Origin: Prolixibacteraceae bacterium UBA5740
Lineage (GTDB): Bacteria > Bacteroidota > Bacteroidia > Bacteroidales > Prolixibacteraceae
NCBI GenBank assembly: GCA_002419285.1
Contig: DIFU01000105.1
Coordinates: forward strand, 1 to 10,906
DNA: 10,906 nucleotides
Reading direction: 5' to 3'
The position numbers were made by a program, and so were the translations under genes. The notes under the pieces were generated by a model. It was not told the DNA's origin and made no database searches. It saw only the letters and a list, made by a program, of their open reading frames with translations. Of this stretch, positions 1 through 6,953 are shown in pieces. How positions within the stretch are numbered: position 1 is the first letter of the stretch; each line of letters begins with the position of its first letter.

Positions 1-2
1 CT

Positions 3-503
3 GATGGAAAACATAACAGACTGGTAACGATCCAGCACAAGCAAAACAACCAGTGGGTTCCCTACCCTGTCACATTTTATGACCCCGAGTATCCGGTCAA
101 AGGAGCAAAAACCTTCTTTTCAGGGGGCGCCGGACTGAGTAGTACTGCTAAAGATTATGCAACCTTTTTGCAAATGTATCTCAATGGCGGTGAATTGAAT
201 GGAGTGCGGATACTCAGCAGGACAACCATCGAAACCATCATGGCAAACCAGACAGATGACCTTATGGGCGGGCCTGACCGGTACCATGGATTAGCTTTTG
301 GCGTAGGTTCACCAGAAAATGTGACACACGGAGGTCGTGGCAGCGAGGGAACTTTCGACTGGGGAGGTTACTTCAATACTCAATATTTTGCTGATCCTCA
401 GGAACAACTGATCGGAGTAATCATGAAACAGACCCAAGGGGGGTCCAATGATCATACAGAAGGGAGATTCAGGGTACTGACAGGCCAGGCCATCGACGAC
501 TGA
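3..503 (+). CDS. Serine hydrolase, beta-lactamase/CubicO family (PF00144-like), C-terminal part
   Basis: This is the last 166 codons of a gene whose start lies before the window; the frame is open from base 3 to the TGA at 501-503. The fragment matches the C-terminal half of class C beta-lactamase-like serine hydrolases. It has the conserved FFSGGAGLSSTAKDYATF segment, followed by the LNGGELNGVRIL and ILSRTTIETIM helices. Near the end is the strand pair GTFDWGGYFNTQYFADP...LIGVIMKQT, which corresponds to the third active-site motif (the KTG/HxG region) in the WGG variant seen in esterase-like members. The catalytic SxxK and YxN motifs would lie upstream and cannot be checked. Family members hydrolyse esters or peptides, or are D-aminopeptidases or EstB-like esterases; the substrate cannot be assigned. 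The gene converges on the GT2 gene with only 22 bp between the stops and no clear terminator hairpin. Confidence 0.85.
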   Translation, partial: DGKHNRLVTIQHKQNNQWVPYPVTFYDPEYPVKGAKTFFSGGAGLSSTAKDYATFLQMYLNGGELNGVRILSRTTIETIMANQTDDLMGGPDRYHGLAFGVGSPENVTHGGRGSEGTFDWGGYFNTQYFADPQEQLIGVIMKQTQGGSNDHTEGRFRVLTGQAIDD

Positions 504-525
504 TCGACTTCCAATGCTGAAATCA

Positions 526-1470
526 CTACCGCTTTTTGGTTAAACGAACTCTGTGAACCCGATATGGAGTCTTGCCCTGACCTTCATAATAGGTACGCAT
601 TTGTATCTCAGCCAGTATACCGATGGTGATGAACTGAATTCCACCCATTACAAGCAAGATTCCCAATAATAAAAGGGGTTTACCCCATATGTCGTTGCCG
701 AGAATCTTCAGGATCAGCATATAGAAGTTGATAATCATACCCAGCCCCAGGGTGATGATTCCAAGCTGACCAAAGAAATGAATAGGCTTTTGCAGGTACT
801 GTTTGAAAAAGAGCATCAAAAGCAGATCGCTGATAACTTTTGTGGTTCGACTCAGGTTATATTTTGATTTCCCGTGCTGCCGCGAACGGTGATTTACGTC
901 CATTTGCGTAAGCCTGACAAATCCCTCAAGGGCTAGCAAAACTGGAATAAACCTGTGTAGTTCCCCATAAATATGAATACTCTTTATCGATTCATTGGTA
1001 AAGATTTTGAGTGTGCAGCCCAAGTCCTTCATTTTGGTTCCTGTTGACTTCCGAATGATATAATTGGCAATTTTTGAGGGCACTTTCCTCAGGAACATAC
1101 CATCACGGCGATTAGCCCTAACCCCGGCAACCATATCCCATCCTTCCCTTTCTGCCTTTTCAAGCATTCCGGGAATATCGGCAGGATCATTCTGTAAATC
1201 ACCGTCAATCAATACTATATATTCACCTTCGGCATGATCGATTCCGGCCTGGAGTGCCGAACTTTGGCCGTAATTCCGCTTCAGTTCGACCAATTGGAAT
1301 CGCTCATCGTCGATCTTCATTATTTCATCCCGGGTACCATCAGTTGAGCCATCATCTACGAAAATTGCCTCAAAATCAAGTCCATTAAGTGCATTTTGAA
1401 TTTCGGCAGCCAAAGGAAGAATATTTGGCTCCTCATTAAACACGCAAATTACAATCGATAATTTTTTCAT
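526..1470 (-). CDS. GT2 polyprenyl-phosphate glycosyltransferase (DPM1/GtrB/ArnC-like)
   Basis: A complete 314-residue membrane-anchored family 2 glycosyltransferase. The GT-A domain starts with the nucleotide-binding strand IVICVFNEE (residues 6-14), then VDDGSTDGT (38-46), the RNYGQSSALQAGI region (65-77) and the metal-binding DGD at 89-91 in LIDGDLQNDP. Two hydrophobic helices follow (about 232-256 and 265-287), then a basic cytoplasmic tail with the RTYYEGQGKTPYRV signature typical of bacterial DPM1-like/GtrB/ArnC enzymes. Known members move a sugar from a nucleotide sugar to undecaprenyl phosphate on the cytoplasmic face of the inner membrane. The divergently transcribed neighbour is an ArnT/PMT-type transferase that uses such lipid-linked sugars, which strongly suggests a donor-maker/donor-user pair. 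The sugar itself cannot be inferred. The start ATG directly precedes the first beta strand; no Shine-Dalgarno sequence is visible. Confidence 0.9.
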   Translation of the reverse strand: MKKLSIVICVFNEEPNILPLAAEIQNALNGLDFEAIFVDDGSTDGTRDEIMKIDDERFQLVELKRNYGQSSALQAGIDHAEGEYIVLIDGDLQNDPADIPGMLEKAEREGWDMVAGVRANRRDGMFLRKVPSKIANYIIRKSTGTKMKDLGCTLKIFTNESIKSIHIYGELHRFIPVLLALEGFVRLTQMDVNHRSRQHGKSKYNLSRTTKVISDLLLMLFFKQYLQKPIHFFGQLGIITLGLGMIINFYMLILKILGNDIWGKPLLLLGILLVMGGIQFITIGILAEIQMRTYYEGQGKTPYRVHRVRLTKKR

Positions 1471-1542
1471 TGTACTGTTATTTCTTTTTTAGCCCTGTTT
1501 ATGTTGATAATCGCGAAGGTGATCTAATCTGTTGCAATATGT

Positions 1543-1550
1543 TATATTTG
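1543..1550 (+). promoter_or_regulatory. Candidate Bacteroidota -7 promoter element (TATATTTG)
   Basis: An exact match to the Bacteroidota TAnnTTTG -7 consensus lies in the 181-bp gap between the divergent glycosyltransferase genes, pointing at the ArnT-type gene. A start site a few bases downstream would give a leader of about 95 nt. I see no good TTTG -33 element at the expected distance, so this is a motif match only. Confidence 0.4.
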
Positions 1551-1582
1551 TGACACGAACACAGAAATACGGGGCAATCAGA

Positions 1583-1622
1583 TCCTGCAAAAATACAAAA
1601 TCAGGAAGCATTATTCCCTGAT
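1583..1622 (+). promoter_or_regulatory. Possible alternative-hairpin leader before the ArnT-type gene
   Basis: An imperfect hairpin pairs ATCAGGAA (1600-1607) with TTCCCTGAT (1614-1622) around a 6-nt loop with one bulged C. The sequence TCCTG at 1583-1587 could instead pair with CAGGA at 1602-1606, which uses part of the same left arm, so the two stems exclude each other. The structure ends 29 nt before the start codon at 1652 and an A/T-rich run follows. This could be a leader that tunes expression. The stems are short, however, and chance pairing is quite possible. Confidence 0.2.
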
Positions 1623-1651
1623 AATAATTGTTTTAAAATTCAATAAAGTCC

Positions 1652-3220
1652 ATGATTGATAAAATACTGAAAATTAAATATTTACAAATATTAATTTTTT
1701 TGTTTTCATTTTTCTTGTTCTCACTGAACAACCAAAACATCAGCATCTACCTGCTCGATGAAGCCAAAAATGCATCGTGTGCCAGGGAAATCATGGAGAC
1801 AGGAAATTGGGATTATCCCACATTCAACTATAACCTCAGGGCAGACAAACCTCCGCTCCACTATTTTTTCATGATCTTGTCGTATTCTGTTTTTGGCGTG
1901 ACCCCATGGGCGGCAAGGTTTTTCTCAGCCATTTTTGGAGCTTTGACTGTTCTTGTGGTATTCCGATTTACATCGCGTTTGGCCAATGAAAGAGTTGCCC
2001 TGTGGAGCAGCATTGTGTTACTTGCGTCTGTTCACTTCCAGCTGCAGCATCACATGGCGGTCCCCGACCCTTACCTGATCTTCTTCCTGACCTGGGGAAT
2101 GCTTTTGTTTATTTCGGCTTATCTGACCAACAACAGTCTACATGCTTACCTTATGTATGTTGCGCTTGCACTGGGTGTACTGGCTAAAGGCCCCGTGGCA
2201 GTTCTATTGCCAGGTCTCATATTTTTAGTTTATATAATCATTGATAAGAACCTGTCAATTAAAACCTTATTGAGACTAAAGATCATTCCGGGAGCAATAC
2301 TGTTCCTTGCGATTGCTGTCCCTTGGTTCGTGGCAGCCCATATCGAATCGGATGGGGAATGGACCAACCGGTTTTTCCTTGGGCACAACCTGAACCGATT
2401 CTCCAGTGAAATGGAAGGACACGGAGGCATCTTCCTTCTGACTACAGTGTATGTATTTATCGGCATGTTTCCGTTTTCCATCTATTTTATTCGGGCCTGG
2501 AAATATTTCCGAATCCAGAAGGATCAGGGACTAATTCTTTTCTCCGTGGTTGTTTCGGTTGTTATTATCCTCTTTTTCACCCTGTCGAAAACCAAATTAC
2601 CAAATTACACGGTAATCTCCTATCCTTTCCTGGCCATTTTCCTGGCCAATAGCCTGAACGGGGCTCCATTTGTCTTAAAGCGAGATAAGATTCTCCTAAC
2701 TTCCCTGCTTATTCTTTTAATTTTGCTTTTCATTGGTGGTTACATCGCTATGGGTTTCGATCCTATATTGTCAGGCCGCAGATACCTTATAATTGGTCTT
2801 ACTGTGCTACCCCTGGGGGTTTGGCTTACCATCAGATCTTTAAAAAGGGTGGGCTCGCAGTCAAGGCTTATTTTGGCTTCCACTGGCATATTAACCGGTA
2901 TCATCTTTTTTGCCTTAATCTATCCCCAGATTGACCGTCTAAATCCCGTAAACCAAAGCATACACCTCCTGGAAGGCAAGGATGTTGCCTATTACAAACG
3001 CTACAACTCAGGCTATGCGTTCAAACTTAAAAAGAGAATCGATCCCCTCGAATCTGGGGAAATCGCAGCATGGTTTAGGAAACATCCTGACGGTGTCATC
3101 ATTTCAACCGAAAAATTAATTAAAGAGATAGAAATACCTGAGGGATACGATATTATATTTTCAATGAAAGATGTTTTTGAGACTCCTGTAACCGTGCTAA
3201 TCGGTACCTCCAGCCAATAA
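1652..3220 (+). CDS. ArnT/PMT-type membrane glycosyltransferase (GT-C fold, PMT_2-like)
   Basis: A complete 522-residue polytopic inner-membrane protein. A first membrane helix (about 11-27) leads into a periplasmic loop with the catalytic-type acidic pair D36-E37 (LLDEAKNA, compare DEARY in ArnT). Next come the AREIMETGNW segment and DKPPLHY (65-71), equivalent to the EKPPL motif of the PMT_2/GT83 group. Further conserved parts are VFGVTPWAARFFSAIFG and the LGVLAKGP loop. About eleven or twelve hydrophobic segments can be seen, then a soluble C-terminal domain from about residue 425, as in ArnT. Family members transfer a sugar from undecaprenyl phosphate to lipid A, a glycan or a protein on the periplasmic side. 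The acceptor is unknown, so I do not use the name arnT. The gene is divergent from the GT2 gene, and its last 24 bp overlap the 3' end of the convergent PAP2 gene. Confidence 0.88.
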   Translation: MIDKILKIKYLQILIFLFSFFLFSLNNQNISIYLLDEAKNASCAREIMETGNWDYPTFNYNLRADKPPLHYFFMILSYSVFGVTPWAARFFSAIFGALTVLVVFRFTSRLANERVALWSSIVLLASVHFQLQHHMAVPDPYLIFFLTWGMLLFISAYLTNNSLHAYLMYVALALGVLAKGPVAVLLPGLIFLVYIIIDKNLSIKTLLRLKIIPGAILFLAIAVPWFVAAHIESDGEWTNRFFLGHNLNRFSSEMEGHGGIFLLTTVYVFIGMFPFSIYFIRAWKYFRIQKDQGLILFSVVVSVVIILFFTLSKTKLPNYTVISYPFLAIFLANSLNGAPFVLKRDKILLTSLLILLILLFIGGYIAMGFDPILSGRRYLIIGLTVLPLGVWLTIRSLKRVGSQSRLILASTGILTGIIFFALIYPQIDRLNPVNQSIHLLEGKDVAYYKRYNSGYAFKLKKRIDPLESGEIAAWFRKHPDGVIISTEKLIKEIEIPEGYDIIFSMKDVFETPVTVLIGTSSQ

Positions 3221-3877
3221 ATGCCACAGACCCTTCCGCAATCTGCTGCGGTTATTCAAATGAAGCAGACCATCAAATATAAGGATGGAGAGCAGACATG
3301 CAATGATTCCCAAAATAGATCCTGCGAGAACATCTCCCCCGAAATGTTGTAAAAGGTAAATGCGTGAGAATCCGATCAGAAAGGCTATCAGAAAAAAAAC
3401 AGCCCCCAGTATACTTTTGCCTGAGAGATAAGACAACATCGAAAAAAAACCAAAAGCTGCCATGGTATGTCCTGATGGGAAAGAATGGAAATAAATAAGT
3501 GGCGCATCATGAATATACCTATGGAAATCGGCATAATAAAAATAGTGCATAGGTCGGGTTTCGCTTACAAATACCATCCTTTTAAACATGAATGTCAGTA
3601 TTCCAACCCAACTTAATGAGCCCAGCACCAATATCGACCACCTGAAACTCCAAATGGACAATAAAATACCTGAAATTGCCAGAACGCTACCCAATCCCAG
3701 ATCCGTAATCCATAAAAAAACCTTATCGAGCAGAGGAGTTGAATATTGATTAATCATCAGGACCTCTGCGCCCTTTTCGTAGGTGAGCAAGAATATTGAC
3801 ATTGCCAAAGCAAAAAGAGCGAAAGGTAACAGAAAGCCTTTCGTTTGTCGTGTGATAAATTGAAGTCGCTTTAGCAT
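3197..3877 (-). CDS. PAP2-superfamily membrane phosphatase
   Basis: A complete 226-residue protein with about six hydrophobic segments and the three-part PAP2 active site. C1 is KRMVFVSETRP (99-109), C2 is FPSGHT (133-138) with H137, and C3 is SRIYLLQHFGGDVLAG (171-186) with R172, H178 and D182. PAP2 enzymes dephosphorylate lipids such as undecaprenyl pyrophosphate, phosphatidylglycerol phosphate or lipid A phosphates on the outer face of the inner membrane. The spacing in C1 is longer than the textbook KX6RP, so the Lys/Arg at 99-100 sits two or one positions further out. The gene lies 9 bp downstream of the outer-membrane protein gene, so the two are probably co-transcribed. Its 3' end overlaps the convergent glycosyltransferase by 24 bp. 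Recycling of undecaprenyl pyrophosphate or lipid A dephosphorylation would both fit; sequence alone does not decide. Confidence 0.9.
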   Translation of the reverse strand: MLKRLQFITRQTKGFLLPFALFALAMSIFLLTYEKGAEVLMINQYSTPLLDKVFLWITDLGLGSVLAISGILLSIWSFRWSILVLGSLSWVGILTFMFKRMVFVSETRPMHYFYYADFHRYIHDAPLIYFHSFPSGHTMAAFGFFSMLSYLSGKSILGAVFFLIAFLIGFSRIYLLQHFGGDVLAGSILGIIACLLSILIFDGLLHLNNRSRLRKGLWHLLAGGTD

Positions 3878-3886
3878 GTTGAACGG

Positions 3887-4825
3887 TTATAAACCATCAA
3901 ATTTTCGGGAGAAGGTAAAACGAATGGTAGTATACTCCCAATGCCGCAATCCCTGAACCACCTCAACCGACATTGCCGACCATTCCCAGTCATGCCGTGC
4001 CTGAATCGTCACAACTTGAGGCTTATCCCTGTTTTCCATATATCCCGAATACCCGGAAATATTTCCACTTACCAGCCAATACCGTGAATCGTATTCCAAA
4101 CCTGCTCCATACATCAGGGCATCGTTCTGAAGAGTAAATTCATCGTTGGTTTGCCAGCTGTAGAAACCCACCGATGCATAGGGTCTAATTGCACCATATC
4201 GGCTTACCTCCCAATCCTTTGAAAAACTAAAATCGAAGAAATAACCGGGGGAATCCGAATATCTTGCAGCATACAGACCACCCGAAGCTGTTTTAGCAGC
4301 TATCCGGAACAAGGTATTCGGGAAAGCTTTATCCTTGAAAATCTGCACGGAAGTACTGAAATAGAAGTCACCCTGCGATACTCCCCTTCCATCCTTGTCC
4401 CGCGCAATTCTTTCATTTCTTATTTCTTCAGTGAAAGCATAGTTTTCGATGATAACACCATACATCTCAAACATGATTTTCGAATCTGCAAAAGGAAGTG
4501 CCAGCCGACCAGCCAGATCCTGTGTGGGATCTCCGGGATGGAAATGCCGTGAAAGGGAAAATGAAAATTCACTTTGCTCTGGATTGAATCCCTTTTTCAT
4601 CTCAGGTACAGGAAGTGCATTGGGCCCTAAGTATCCGGGAGAAATGATCATCATTCGTTTCCAGGAAGGCATGCCCGGTTGCCAGTTATGCAATTCATTC
4701 CACCAGCCATAATCCTCTTGTCCAGAAGCACCCACCCATAATGTAAGGGCGAAATACACCAAAACAAAACGCTTAATTACCAAAAATCCTATTGAATTCC
4801 CGTTTTTCAGATATCCTCCACACAT
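3887..4825 (-). CDS. Secreted, probable outer-membrane beta-barrel protein of unknown function
   Basis: I do not recognise this family. With the ATG at 4825 the product is 312 residues, but a signal peptide only begins at about residue 17 (IKRFVLVYFALTLWVGASGQ). The true start may therefore be the TTG at 4783 (residue 15) or another internal codon, giving about 298 residues. The mature protein opens with a Trp-rich stretch (YGWWNELHNWQPG, then SWKRMMIISPGYLGP). It continues with many alternating polar/aromatic segments such as YASVGFYSWQT, LMYGAGLEYDSRYWLVSGNISGYSGY and, at the end, YTTIRFTFSRKF, the look of amphipathic barrel strands ending in an outer-membrane beta signal. No catalytic motif is evident. 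It is the first gene of a probable two-gene operon with PAP2 (9-bp gap), and a TAnnTTTG motif lies upstream. A role in the outer membrane linked to lipid or glycan handling is inference only. Confidence 0.7.
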   Translation of the reverse strand: MCGGYLKNGNSIGFLVIKRFVLVYFALTLWVGASGQEDYGWWNELHNWQPGMPSWKRMMIISPGYLGPNALPVPEMKKGFNPEQSEFSFSLSRHFHPGDPTQDLAGRLALPFADSKIMFEMYGVIIENYAFTEEIRNERIARDKDGRGVSQGDFYFSTSVQIFKDKAFPNTLFRIAAKTASGGLYAARYSDSPGYFFDFSFSKDWEVSRYGAIRPYASVGFYSWQTNDEFTLQNDALMYGAGLEYDSRYWLVSGNISGYSGYMENRDKPQVVTIQARHDWEWSAMSVEVVQGLRHWEYTTIRFTFSRKFDGL

Positions 4826-4872
4826 TATTCCAATAGATTATTCACTGCAATGGTTGTTATCTTTTAGTGCCG

Positions 4873-4880
4873 CAAAGATA
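4873..4880 (-). promoter_or_regulatory. Candidate Bacteroidota -7 promoter element (TATCTTTG)
   Basis: An exact TAnnTTTG match followed by C lies on the minus strand in the 66-bp gap between the C1B peptidase gene and the outer-membrane protein gene. A start site a few bases downstream would leave a leader of about 40 nt before the ATG at 4825. It would let the outer-membrane protein/PAP2 pair be transcribed separately from the peptidase. No clear TTTG -33 box is visible. Confidence 0.45.
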
Positions 4881-4891
4881 ACCACAGAAAA

Positions 4892-6094
4892 TCAGATTTT
4901 CATTTTTTGCCGGATGTGAGCGGGAATTGCATCCTTATGAATCATGATAAGTGTGGTTTTATAAAGGACATAGGGCTTCGAAGCATAAAAAAATCCGTCG
5001 AACCGGTTATAATTGCCCCATGAATTTTTGACTTTATAATATACATTTCCAGCCTGATCGGTTGCTTTGCCTACAATGTGCATTCCGTGGTCATCAGTAG
5101 TCTGAAAATTGTCGAATGCCGACTGTCTTGCTTCAGGTGTTACCTCCATCTCGTTCACCGGGCCAGCAATCCGGTACAATTCATCTTCACGCTGGCGATC
5201 CGACAAGCTTTCCCAACGGGTAATTTCAGCATTCGTCATATCCACAGTCTTTACCTCAGGAACAACGGCAATACCCTTATTCCCCGACAAAAAGCCTTTT
5301 TCACTTACATCTGAAGCCCAGGCAAATGAATACCCATTTTCGAGTCCTGCGTCAATGATTTCTGCCAGATCTTCCAAAGGCACATTGTATACCTCTTCCC
5401 AAGCCCAGTTATCAGGAATCTCGAGGATAAAACGCGAATAATAAGGATGATGCGAGAAAGAAGTGATTTCGACATAATCATCCATATTCAAACCAACATA
5501 TTCACGGGCAAAACTTTGCGGCGTATACTCTTTACCCTGATAATTGAACCGTTCAGGTAACTCTCCCAGATAGGAATCGAGCGCAGATCTCACTGGCTCC
5601 TGCCATACGGGGCTTAGCTTACGATTGGTATTTTCAACGATGGCGCCCACTTGTTTTTTCAGAAGGTTATCCATCTCTCCATGCACATGTTTATCTTCGC
5701 CATATTCCAATCCCCGATATATTTCATCAGGAACGATTCCATACTTTCGAATCACGTTGGTCACATCGTGAAATACACCACCGGCATCGAAATTTGTCTT
5801 TCCATGCATCCTGACGTATTTCTGAGCCTTTTCCATATAGGCGTGATAAACGACAAACATGGGTGAGAGATCAACCAACGGCCGCTTTAATCTTATCATC
5901 TCCGATTCAAGAAATGAAAGCGTAGAAAACGACCAGCAAGTACCCGTCCGGTGCTGGTCCTTAACTGGAGTGGACAGCAAATCTACCTTATCTTCAAAAG
6001 ACAAATCATTTTCTTGTTTTTCAGCATCTTGAGCGTATCCACCTAAAAAAATTATCAAAGAAAGAAATACTGTAGATATTGTCTTGAACCCCAT
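4892..6094 (-). CDS. Exported C1B papain-like cysteine peptidase (bleomycin hydrolase/PepC-like)
   Basis: A complete 400-residue peptidase. A signal peptide occupies about residues 1-21 (hydrophobic core FLSLIIFLGGYAQ). The oxyanion-hole Gln is Q47 in PVKDQHRTGTCWSFS and the nucleophile is C53. The catalytic His is H339 in DDHGMHIVG and the Asn is N357 in VKNSWGNY. The large segment between Cys and His, including SPMFVVYHAYMEKAQKY and the FDAGGVFHDVTNVIRKYG region, is characteristic of subfamily C1B (bleomycin hydrolase and aminopeptidase C) rather than of plant-type papains. Classical C1B enzymes are cytosolic, about 450 residues, hexameric aminopeptidases whose C-terminus enters the active site. 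This one is shorter and exported, as often seen in Bacteroidota. Periplasmic peptide trimming is a reasonable guess. It is 66 bp upstream of the outer-membrane protein gene on the same strand. Confidence 0.9.
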   Translation of the reverse strand: MGFKTISTVFLSLIIFLGGYAQDAEKQENDLSFEDKVDLLSTPVKDQHRTGTCWSFSTLSFLESEMIRLKRPLVDLSPMFVVYHAYMEKAQKYVRMHGKTNFDAGGVFHDVTNVIRKYGIVPDEIYRGLEYGEDKHVHGEMDNLLKKQVGAIVENTNRKLSPVWQEPVRSALDSYLGELPERFNYQGKEYTPQSFAREYVGLNMDDYVEITSFSHHPYYSRFILEIPDNWAWEEVYNVPLEDLAEIIDAGLENGYSFAWASDVSEKGFLSGNKGIAVVPEVKTVDMTNAEITRWESLSDRQREDELYRIAGPVNEMEVTPEARQSAFDNFQTTDDHGMHIVGKATDQAGNVYYKVKNSWGNYNRFDGFFYASKPYVLYKTTLIMIHKDAIPAHIRQKMKI

Positions 6095-6128
6095 AACATC
6101 TGTCCATTAAATAATTTTTACAATTAAT

Positions 6129-6186
6129 CCTGCCGATAGTAGAATCCCAGATAATCATTACCCTTTTATCGGATTACTACGGCAGG
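6129..6186. repeat. 58-nt imperfect palindrome with bulges (stem-loop)
   Basis: On the plus strand CCTGCCG (6129-6135) pairs with CGGCAGG (6180-6186). After a bulged A, TAGTA (6137-6141) pairs with TACTA (6175-6179). After a bulged GA, ATCC (6144-6147) pairs with GGAT (6171-6174). Inside, GATAA (6150-6154) can pair with TTATC (6166-6170), leaving an 11-nt loop. That makes 21 possible pairs with bulges only on the left arm. The element sits 34 bp upstream of the C1B peptidase start and 123 bp past the tag stop. Neither side has a T-run, so it is not a standard intrinsic terminator. It could be a REP-like or other small dispersed palindrome, or a structured 5' leader of the peptidase mRNA. Confidence 0.6.
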
Positions 6187-6309
6187 TCAGACCACTTTCC
6201 AATCAAGAAAACTTTTTCCGGGAAATGATCAATTTGCCAAAAATAGAAAAATTATATTCTTTAATTCATGTTTTTCAACAACTCTGGCATCCCCGAATAT
6301 TGACCATAT

Positions 6310-6879
6310 TCAGTCGACCGTCAGTTCTTTATATCTGTAACAACCGACAAGATGATCGTTAACCATGCCAGTTGCCTGCATATGGGCATATATCACCGTA
6401 CTACCCATGAAGGCAAATCCCCTCTTTTTCAAATCACCCGAAATCAGATCCGACAATGCAGTTTTTGAAGGAATCTCTGATAACTTTTCAAACTGGTTAA
6501 CGACAGGCTTTCCCCCAACAAATCCCCATATGTATTGACTGAAACTTCCAAATTCTCTTTGGATTTCCAGATATGCCCGCGCATTGCGAATAACTGCCTC
6601 GATTTTCTTTCGGTTTCGGATGATTCGTGAATCCTGCATGAGCCTATCCACATCGTTTTCCGAAAACCCAACAATGACTGCCGGGTCAAATTCTGCAAAT
6701 ACTTGCCTGAAGGCCTCTCGCTTTTTAAGTACAATCGACCATCTCAACCCGGCCTGAAATGACTCAAGCACCAGGAATTCAAACAATTTTTGATCATTAA
6801 AGACAGGTACACCCCATTCCGAATCGTGGTATTCGGTCATCATCGGATCATTTCCGACCCAGTCACATCTCTTTGTCAT
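6310..6879 (-). CDS. tag: DNA-3-methyladenine glycosylase I
   Basis: With the ATG at 6879 the protein is 190 residues, close to the usual Tag length (about 187), and opens like E. coli Tag: MTKRCDWVGNDP...YHDSEWGVPV. The zinc ligands are all present: C5, H18, and H177 and C181 in the C-terminal HLVGC. The active-site region ESFQAGLRW carries E39 and W47, equivalent to the base-recognition Glu and Trp of E. coli Tag. The enzyme removes 3-methyladenine from alkylated DNA as the first step of base excision repair in the cytoplasm. The reading frame is open upstream to an ATG at 6948, but those 23 extra residues have no family counterpart, so I choose 6879. The gene is divergent from the TPR gene across a 100-bp gap and seems to stand alone. 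Confidence 0.95.
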   Translation of the reverse strand: MTKRCDWVGNDPMMTEYHDSEWGVPVFNDQKLFEFLVLESFQAGLRWSIVLKKREAFRQVFAEFDPAVIVGFSENDVDRLMQDSRIIRNRKKIEAVIRNARAYLEIQREFGSFSQYIWGFVGGKPVVNQFEKLSEIPSKTALSDLISGDLKKRGFAFMGSTVIYAHMQATGMVNDHLVGCYRYKELTVD

Positions 6880-6953
6880 AAGGCAATCATCGTGTTTTAA
6901 AAGCCAAAAGTTAAATAAAATTAAGCACTTCCGGCCAGATGGAGTCAAAATGT

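Noticed and set aside
2002..2481. Short frames on both strands (61 and 83 codons).
   Set aside because: Both fall inside the ArnT-type glycosyltransferase gene in other frames and show no protein-like signature.
3236..3251. Hairpin CCGCA-ATCTGC-TGCGG just past the ArnT-type GT stop, as a terminator.
   Set aside because: The stem is only 5 bp, lies inside the PAP2 coding region, and is followed by TTATTC rather than a T-run.
6129..6186. The palindrome read as an intrinsic terminator for tag.
   Set aside because: It ends more than 120 bp after the tag stop and no T-tract follows on the minus strand; it is kept as an unexplained palindrome.
6215..6225. Small perfect palindrome TTTCC-G-GGAAA as an operator.
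   Set aside because: Arms of 5 bp in A/T-rich DNA are expected by chance, and no second copy was seen nearby.
6238..6245. TATTTTTG on the minus strand as a promoter for the C1B peptidase.
   Set aside because: It matches TAnnTTTG but lies about 145 bp upstream of the gene in a very A/T-rich stretch with no -33 box, so chance is likely.
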